A stretch of DNA of 48,392 nt, from NCBI GenBank assembly GCA_900540935.1, contig UQHW01000016.1:1-48392 (forward strand), written 5' to 3'. Source of the DNA: an uncultured Collinsella sp. (GTDB lineage: Bacteria; Actinomycetota; Coriobacteriia; Coriobacteriales; Coriobacteriaceae). Of the stretch, positions 41,996 to 48,392 are shown piece after piece. The translations under genes and the position numbers were made by a program. A model generated the notes under the pieces. It saw only the letters and a program-made list of their open reading frames with translations, was not told where the DNA came from and made no database searches. How positions within the stretch are numbered: position 1 is the stretch's first letter; every line of letters starts with the position of its first letter.

Positions 41996-42445
41996 ATGGC
42001 ACAGGATATGCAGGATGCCGGTAACGTCTCCGCCGAGCTCGACGCCATGGTGTGCGATCTGATCGGCGCGTTCTTGGACGACCTTGCCGCCGGTGAAAAC
42101 CCCGGCGTGGTCGTGGCGATTGAGGACGCCGCTTCCAACCGTTATCTGGCGGCGCTCGATGAGGATGGCGAAGAGGCGTGCCTCGAGGCGGCCACCAACT
42201 TTATCTCCGAGCACAAGATGGGTCTTAAGGACGAGGGCCTGGGCCGTATCGTCCGCTATGCCATCGGCTATACCGGCTGCGTCGAGATTGACGGTGGCTA
42301 CCACGACGCTCTGCTCGTGAGCTTTTTCGAGACGACGCTCGAGAGCGGTTTTTCGGCATATGTGCTGTATGAGGGCATGGGTGCCGGCGATGGTTTTATG
42401 TGGAGCGACCCTGAACCTGCAGGTGAGGAAACCCCTCTCATCTAA
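41996..42445 (+). CDS. conserved-looking hypothetical protein
   Basis: 149 residues, acidic, soluble, with alternating strand and helix segments (GVVVAIEDAASNRYLAAL, ARYAIGYTGCVEID-like strand, DALLVSFFETTLESGFSAYVLYEG). GGAAGG lies six bases before the ATG. It follows the small membrane-protein gene by 30 bases and is probably the end of the same transcript. No function can be assigned. Confidence 0.75.
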   Translation: MAQDMQDAGNVSAELDAMVCDLIGAFLDDLAAGENPGVVVAIEDAASNRYLAALDEDGEEACLEAATNFISEHKMGLKDEGLGRIVRYAIGYTGCVEIDGGYHDALLVSFFETTLESGFSAYVLYEGMGAGDGFMWSDPEPAGEETPLI

Positions 42446-42562
42446 AATCGCTAAAATAAACGAGTTTTCGGTAAAAGGCTCAATATTCCCGCTGAGCGTT
42501 GTATCGCTGGGCGGGCCGCATACGCGTGCCGTTTGTATATGGATAGAAGATAGGGGAACTAC

Positions 42563-44401
<1,839 letters not shown>

Positions 44402-44428
44402 GCGCTGGGCTTTATAGCGTCTAACAAG

Positions 44429-44463
44429 AAAGGGCGTCGACCGCAATGGTCGGCGCCCTTTTT
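44429..44463 (+). terminator. terminator of typA
   Basis: Stem AAAGGGCGTCGACC with GGTCGGCGCCCTTT (one G-U), loop GCAAT, T tail, 27 bases after the typA stop. Confidence 0.9.
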
Positions 44464-44490
44464 GTGCACAGGGACTGAGCTGGTCTGCAC

Positions 44491-44523
44491 CACCACAAAG
44501 GTGCCTGGCCCCTTTATGGTGGT
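44491..44523. repeat. small imperfect palindrome (REP-like)
   Basis: CACCACAAAGG and CCTTTATGGTGGT form an imperfect inverted repeat around GTGCCTGGCC, between the typA terminator and the end of the bactofilin-like gene. Possibly a dispersed intergenic repeat; copy number cannot be judged from one window. Confidence 0.35.
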
Positions 44524-44529
44524 TGGCGG

Positions 44530-45675
44530 CTAAGCGGTGGGGAGTCCTGGCGTGTTAGCCGGCTGCTGCGGTTTGAGGTGGGCGTTGCGCCAGATGATTT
44601 GGATGATGTAGCCGAGTGTAAAGACGAAGGCCACGCCGCTGATGAAGTCGCCTACGAGGGGGATTGCCGTAAGCGCGCCCGCGGCGATGCCACCCACGGC
44701 TGCCATGGCGTAGCGGTTTTGGCTGTGTCCGACCATGCGGACGATCGCGCACCCCGCAAAGGCACTCGACACCAACGCGATGCCGATAACGCCGCACAAG
44801 AGGGCTCCGGCAAGCGATAGACCGGCGATAGAGATAATCAGCAGTAGGACGGTGGGGACGACAGCAATCGTACCCAGAAGACCGCTCACCCACAGGGGCG
44901 TGGGGCGCTGGTGGAGCATGCCGGCGGCGCCGGCGGTCGCGCGCGGAAAGACGAGCTCGAGCAGCAGAGCGACAAGGCAAGTCGAAAGTGCCGCGGCGAC
45001 GATACCGCCGATGACATCGTTAACGGTGGAAGTATTCTCGTTCTCGGTGCGGTCGATCTTAAGCGCGCCGACCTCGGCTCCCGCGGCGCGCTCGGGGTCC
45101 TCGGAGACGTGCGCGTTCACGGTGCCGGTGATGTGGGCGTTCTTGCCCAGGATGAGCTTGTCGGCCCAAACCTCGACATCGCCCTCGACGGTGCCATCGA
45201 TGGTCACCGTATCGCCCGCAAGCGCTGCCGACTTGGTAGAGCCGCGCAGGGCAACCGTCTCGCCTATCGCATAGAAACAGTTGGCGGTGCTGTCGGAATT
45301 GAGCACGACATGCTGACCGACGACCGTGACGCTGCCATCAACCGTGGTCTGGGCGATATCGATAGTGCGTGCCGCCAAGCGGACGGCGCCGCCCACCGTG
45401 CAGTCGCGGATGGAGAGGCTCTCGCCTGCTGCAATTATGTCGCGGCCGATGGACGCATCGTCCAAGTTGAGGGCCTGACCTGCCCAGTACAGGTCACCTT
45501 CGACGCCGGACGAATTGGCGTCATTGTCGGTTGCAAGTACGTTGCCTGCGGTGTCCGTGCCGGCGAACGACGCCGTGGGAAGCGCGGTGATCGCCAGCGC
45601 GATGAGCGCGAATGCCATAAGCAGGCAGCGACGCATCTTGTGTGACGGCGTCGCCGCGGTTTGATTGAAAGCCAT
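44530..45675 (-). CDS. exported bactofilin-like beta-helix protein with C-terminal membrane helices
   Basis: 381 residues. Signal peptide or signal helix about 14-38 (LLMAFALIALAITALPTASFAG). Residues about 55-200 have short repeated beta strands of bactofilin type (DASIGRDIIAAGESLSIRDCTVGGAVRLAARTIDI-like rungs, each about 16 residues). The C-terminal part (about 220-365) has roughly five hydrophobic helices, so the polymer-like domain should lie outside and the rest in the membrane. This fits a membrane-anchored polymer-forming protein of the bactofilin/DUF342 sort; precise role unknown. The ATG at 45675 follows AAAGGATC. An inverted repeat (45689-45713) just upstream may be an operator. 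Confidence 0.7.
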   Translation of the reverse strand: MAFNQTAATPSHKMRRCLLMAFALIALAITALPTASFAGTDTAGNVLATDNDANSSGVEGDLYWAGQALNLDDASIGRDIIAAGESLSIRDCTVGGAVRLAARTIDIAQTTVDGSVTVVGQHVVLNSDSTANCFYAIGETVALRGSTKSAALAGDTVTIDGTVEGDVEVWADKLILGKNAHITGTVNAHVSEDPERAAGAEVGALKIDRTENENTSTVNDVIGGIVAAALSTCLVALLLELVFPRATAGAAGMLHQRPTPLWVSGLLGTIAVVPTVLLLIISIAGLSLAGALLCGVIGIALVSSAFAGCAIVRMVGHSQNRYAMAAVGGIAAGALTAIPLVGDFISGVAFVFTLGYIIQIIWRNAHLKPQQPANTPGLPTA

Positions 45676-45688
45676 GGTTGATCCTTTT

Positions 45689-45713
45689 GTTAGGTGTTCG
45701 ACATGCACCTAAC
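45689..45713. promoter_or_regulatory. inverted repeat, possible operator of the bactofilin-like gene
   Basis: GTTAGGTG and CACCTAAC separated by nine bases, 14 bases upstream of the ATG at 45675. Half-site TTAGGT also forms the palindromes at 24133 and 27638. The regulator is unknown. Confidence 0.45.
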
Positions 45714-45782
45714 AGGGTACCCAACGCGTGGGCGCTCTAAAAGAACCTCTCGGTTGCATTTCGAGGGATGAGCCCGCGCCAC

Positions 45783-46472
45783 CTACTTTTTGCGGTGCAA
45801 AAAGCGTGCGATGTCATCCTCGGTGGGGCTTTTGATATCAAAGCGCAGCGACAGCCAGCGTAGTCCCATGGTCACCACGACGCAAACGACCAGTGCGACG
45901 ACATTGCTGACCAAGCCGCTCATGACAAGGCAAACATAGCTTGCCGATCCGGCGATGGCCGCGATGGCATAGAAGTTGGTGCGCTGGAAGATACCCGGCA
46001 CCACACCCATAAAACCATCTCGCAGCATGCCGCCGCCCACCGCGGTAAAAAAGCCCATCATGATGCACACCGCCGGCGCAAAGCCGTAGACCAGCGCCTT
46101 GTCTGCGCCGGTTGCCGCATAAATACCAACCGAGATGATATCGAGCAGGGGAATGAGCTTTTCGGGCTTGTCGACGATTGCCGGGAAGATGTAGATGATG
46201 GCCGCGGTGGCGATGGAGAGCGGGAGCGCCATCGGCTGGTTGAGGATGTAGACGTTGCCCACCTGCAGCGTCATATCGCGCAAAAGACCGCCGCCCAGTC
46301 CACAGACCACGGCGAGCGCGACGGCGCCCACCAGGTCGAGTTTGTGCTCGCGTGCGACCAACACGCCCGAGATCGATGCCGCGACGACGGCGAACATCTC
46401 GAGCCAAAACGGGATGGCAACCATGGCATCCGAGGCGTGTGCGGTAACGATCATAGCGGCGGCAACGGGCAA
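45783..46472 (-). CDS. TRIC-family (UPF0126) membrane protein, probable cation channel
   Basis: 229 residues, about seven hydrophobic helices. Two related repeats each carry a GGG(L/M)LRD motif (CGLGGGLLRDM and GGGMLRDGF), the hallmark of the bacterial UPF0126/YicG group, distant relatives of trimeric intracellular cation channels. The C terminus (RFDIKSPTEDDIARFLHRKK) is cytoplasmic. Start is a TTG at 46472, seven bases after AAAGGA; the ATG six codons later (46454) is an alternative with no good site. The transported ion is not known. Confidence 0.85.
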   Translation of the reverse strand: MPVAAAMIVTAHASDAMVAIPFWLEMFAVVAASISGVLVAREHKLDLVGAVALAVVCGLGGGLLRDMTLQVGNVYILNQPMALPLSIATAAIIYIFPAIVDKPEKLIPLLDIISVGIYAATGADKALVYGFAPAVCIMMGFFTAVGGGMLRDGFMGVVPGIFQRTNFYAIAAIAGSASYVCLVMSGLVSNVVALVVCVVVTMGLRWLSLRFDIKSPTEDDIARFLHRKK

Positions 46473-46603
46473 GATGGGGTCCTTTGAGTTACGGGTTTAG
46501 ACAATGCCCGTACATAGTACATGTTCGGCGCCGATTGCGACCCTATTGCTCGGCAAACGGTCGGGACTGGGTGGGGGCGTGGCGTTACTGGAATGCCAAG
46601 GGT

Positions 46604-46684
46604 CCAAAACATGTACGTCAGCCTCCAAAAACGACATTTTCCGACATCTTTGGAGGCTGACGTACATGTTTGGATTGAGCTCAC
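46604..46684. repeat. 80-bp palindromic element, left copy (inverted relative to right copy)
   Basis: Contains arms CCAAACATGTACGTCAGCC (with an extra A) and the complement, 46604-46629 and 46649-46673, followed by ATTGAGCTCAC. Its reverse complement matches 47795-47874 with three substitutions and one indel. It lies 92 bases before the nuclease gene. Confidence 0.9.
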
Positions 46685-46776
46685 AGCATGAGTGAGTTGA
46701 TTTACTCACATCCGGTATATTTCCCCACTTCAACGGACATAAGAGTTGGATACCGGCTCAGAGCGAGAGGCCCTCA

Positions 46777-47784
46777 ATGGATACCCCTGTTCTCATTTCG
46801 CATAAAACCGCATGGCTTGTCCATCATGCACCCCAGAATTTGGTTCAGTCTCTTGCGCGGCACGACTACCAGATAGGCGCACAAGGCATCTCCACCCAGC
46901 AACGTGTTGCGCGCATACGACAGGCCCTTACCGACTGCGGCATTCCGTCCGATATGCTTAAGACTATCGATATCGCGGTTGTATTCGAATTTGAGCGAAT
47001 TCGTACCAAAGGCGTCGTTTGCCACATTCTTGGACAAAATCTTCCCTACGAGCATATTAACGAGTTGACGCCCGGAATCTTCATCACCGACGAAGCCTTC
47101 GCCTTCGTGCTCGCTGCCGAGTGGATGGATAGGATCGAATATCTCGAATATGGCTATGAAGTTTGCGGCGATTATCGCATGAGGCTCAATCCCGCCGACC
47201 CTTATACCGAGCAACCAGCCACCACCTCCAAGGATGAAATAACCGAACTGCTCGATCGGCACCCCGGAAAACCCGGTGCCACACGTGCACGGCTCGCGCT
47301 CAGGCACATCTACGATCGCTCGGCCTCGCCTATGGAGACCGCTTCGGCAAGCGCCCTCTCGCTCCCAACAAGCGAAGGCGGCGTTGGCATCCGAGGTGTC
47401 GAACTCAACAAACCGCTCGAGATCCCTCAACGTCTCTGGCATTGCGCCAAAGCTCGAACGCTCAAAATCGATGCGCTCGTGACCTATAAGCGCAGGGCGC
47501 TCGGTATCGAATATAAGGGCGGTTTTCACGATGAGCTCGAGCGCAAGGGAGCAGATGCGGAGCGAGAGGCCGTTCTCTCCCAAATGGGATATCGAATCGT
47601 TACGCTCACTTCGGCTCAGTTCGGCAGCCAGCTCGCCTTTCACCGCGCCATGAACAACATACGCGAAGCACTCGGCATGCCTCGCTGTACCGACACCGGG
47701 TACCAGAGAAAACAAAACGAACTACGCAAGGCACTTATCCGCAACTGGAAAAGCATACGAGACGAGGAGGCGCCTTCCGAATAG
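46777..47784 (+). CDS. predicted PD-(D/E)XK nuclease (DUF559/Vsr-like) with AbiEi-like N-terminal part
   Basis: 335 residues. The C-terminal third carries a PD-(D/E)XK pattern: Glu187 in SPMET, Asp232 in KIDALV, then Glu245-x-Lys247 in GIEYKGGFH, and GYRIVTLT. This matches the endonuclease-like domain of DUF559/Vsr relatives found in actinobacterial AbiEi-like proteins. The N-terminal 180 residues are of mixed helix and strand (LISHKTAWLVHHA, IPSDMLKTIDIAVV, GVVCHILGQ) and resemble AbiEi-type regulators only in general pattern. GAGAGG lies six bases before the ATG. It is bracketed by inverted 80-bp palindromes (46604-46684, 47795-47874), suggesting mobility. Function in phage defence or as an orphan toxin-antitoxin part is inference. 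Confidence 0.65.
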   Translation: MDTPVLISHKTAWLVHHAPQNLVQSLARHDYQIGAQGISTQQRVARIRQALTDCGIPSDMLKTIDIAVVFEFERIRTKGVVCHILGQNLPYEHINELTPGIFITDEAFAFVLAAEWMDRIEYLEYGYEVCGDYRMRLNPADPYTEQPATTSKDEITELLDRHPGKPGATRARLALRHIYDRSASPMETASASALSLPTSEGGVGIRGVELNKPLEIPQRLWHCAKARTLKIDALVTYKRRALGIEYKGGFHDELERKGADAEREAVLSQMGYRIVTLTSAQFGSQLAFHRAMNNIREALGMPRCTDTGYQRKQNELRKALIRNWKSIRDEEAPSE

Positions 47785-47794
47785 CGCCGCTCCC

Positions 47795-47874
47795 GTGAGC
47801 TCAATCCAAACGTGTACGTCAGCCTCCAAAGATGTCGAAAAATGTCGTTTTTTGAGGCTGACGTACATGTTTGG
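47795..47874. repeat. 80-bp palindromic element, right copy
   Basis: Begins 10 bases after the nuclease stop with GTGAGCTCAATCCAAAC and ends GTACATGTTTGG; reverse complement of the left copy. Internally it pairs CCAAACGTGTACGTCAGCCTC with its complement. Confidence 0.9.
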
Positions 47875-47906
47875 GGAAGCGTGGGATCGAGACGTATTTC
47901 GATAAC

Positions 47907-47932
47907 AAAAAAGCTCCCATTTTTGGGAGCTT
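47907..47932 (-). terminator. terminator of tRNA-Ser(CGA)
   Basis: AAGCTCCCA/TGGGAGCTT stem and a six-T tail on the minus strand, 12 bases after the encoded CCA. Confidence 0.9.
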
Positions 47933-47944
47933 TCTCAACCAAAA

Positions 47945-48035
47945 TGGCGGAGGAGGAGGGATTCGAACCCTCGTGACCTTATACAGGCCAAACGGTTTTC
48001 GAGACCGCCGCATTCAACCACTCTGCCACCCCTCC
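47945..48035 (-). tRNA. tRNA-Ser (anticodon CGA)
   Basis: 91 bases with the long variable arm of serine tRNAs, acceptor GGAGGGG/CTCCTCC, anticodon loop CTCGAAA, T-loop GTTCGAATC, discriminator G and encoded CCA. Confidence 0.96.
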
Positions 48036-48050
48036 GCGTGGGGTAAAAAC

Positions 48051-48074
48051 AAAGCAGGCTCAAAGGCCTGCTTT
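48051..48074 (-). terminator. hairpin between the two tRNA-Ser genes
   Basis: AAAGCAGGC/GCCTGCTTT stem with loop CTTTGA and a TGTTTTTA tail on the minus strand, 9 bases after tRNA-Ser(GGA). Partial read-through could allow both tRNAs to use the promoter at 48191-48218. Confidence 0.8.
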
Positions 48075-48083
48075 GGAATTAAC

Positions 48084-48174
48084 TGGCGGAGAGTCAGGGA
48101 TTTGAACCCTGGAGACGCTTTTGACGCCTACACGATTTCCAATCGTGCTCCTTCGGCCACTCGGACAACTCTCC
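48084..48174 (-). tRNA. tRNA-Ser (anticodon GGA)
   Basis: 91 bases with a long variable arm, acceptor GGAGAGT/ACTCTCC, anticodon stem CACGA/TCGTG with loop TTGGAAA, T-loop GTTCAAATC, discriminator G and encoded CCA. Confidence 0.96.
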
Positions 48175-48190
48175 GTTAAATGCGAAAGTT

Positions 48191-48218
48191 AGTATACACG
48201 AGGAATCGCAAGGTGCAA
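48191..48218 (-). promoter_or_regulatory. promoter of tRNA-Ser(GGA)
   Basis: TTGCAC, 16 bases, TATACT on the minus strand, ending 16 bases before the tRNA. The remaining 48219-48392 shows no gene I can support. Confidence 0.6.
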
Positions 48219-48392
48219 GCCGAAAACTTAGCATTTTTTAAAACGCTTGGCCGCACTTGGCGTTGCAGTGGGGTTTGAGGTGCCAAAAAACGGCTTCCGA
48301 CCAGCGTGGTTGATCAACTCAATTGTTCAAAAAGGGTGGTTGATTTCCGATCTCAGCCGAACACATTAGGCGGACAGGCCGTTCCCGCAGCT

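Noticed and set aside
46604..47874. Classification as an insertion sequence or composite transposon
   Set aside because: No transposase gene and no target-site duplication that I could identify; reported as a palindrome-flanked gene instead.

Overview
The window looks like a chromosomal origin region from a high-GC Gram-positive of the class Coriobacteriia, most likely Collinsella. The evidence is an rpmH-rnpA-yidD-yidC-jag / rsmG-parA-parB block facing away from a dnaA-dnaN-recF-DUF721-gyrB-gyrA block, an LPXTG surface protein, a tandem pair of PafBC-like WYL regulators, and mostly GC-rich coding sequence. The taxon is inferred from gene order and protein character; no database was searched.

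Layout. 1-645 holds no gene: the left edge resembles the leader of an rRNA operon reading leftwards, followed by a duplicated tRNA-Lys 3' end. 646-9095 (minus strand) carries tRNA-Lys, an M29 aminopeptidase, purC with a small membrane protein, a histidine kinase/response regulator pair, a TSCPD protein with a Tat lipoprotein, and purB. 9198-9595 has tRNA-Gly and two degenerate copies of its 3' end. 9893-13324 (plus) is a wall-anchored thioester/SpaA adhesin. 13391-16828 (minus) is a membrane protein built on a split, probably inactive M28 peptidase fold. 17027-18953 (plus) is the WYL pair, converging on dinG-ddl (18950-22803, minus). rlmN (22889-23941, plus) precedes the origin block.

Origin. 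From parB to rpmH genes read leftwards and from 29.5 kb to typA they read rightwards, so replication should start near 29.3-32.85 kb. Three perfect parS sites lie 39 bp apart beside parA. Repeated AGTTTTCAACAGGT sites lie on both sides of dnaA, and an AT-rich stretch lies just before dnaN. These probable DnaA boxes differ from TTATCCACA, and the DnaA recognition loop is also atypical (NHST instead of DHTT). A 450-residue protein joining a GHKL ATPase domain, a Gln/Pro-rich linker and a winged helix is encoded directly upstream of dnaA, apparently in one transcript. This is the best candidate here for an undescribed component.

Right part. After gyrA come a strong terminator, a 134-bp palindrome, tRNA-Ile, a DUF151 nuclease operon, typA, a bactofilin-like membrane protein, a TRIC-family channel, and a predicted PD-(D/E)XK nuclease enclosed by two inverted copies of an 80-bp palindrome. 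Two tRNA-Ser genes close the window. No CRISPR array, transposase, integrase or phage gene was seen.
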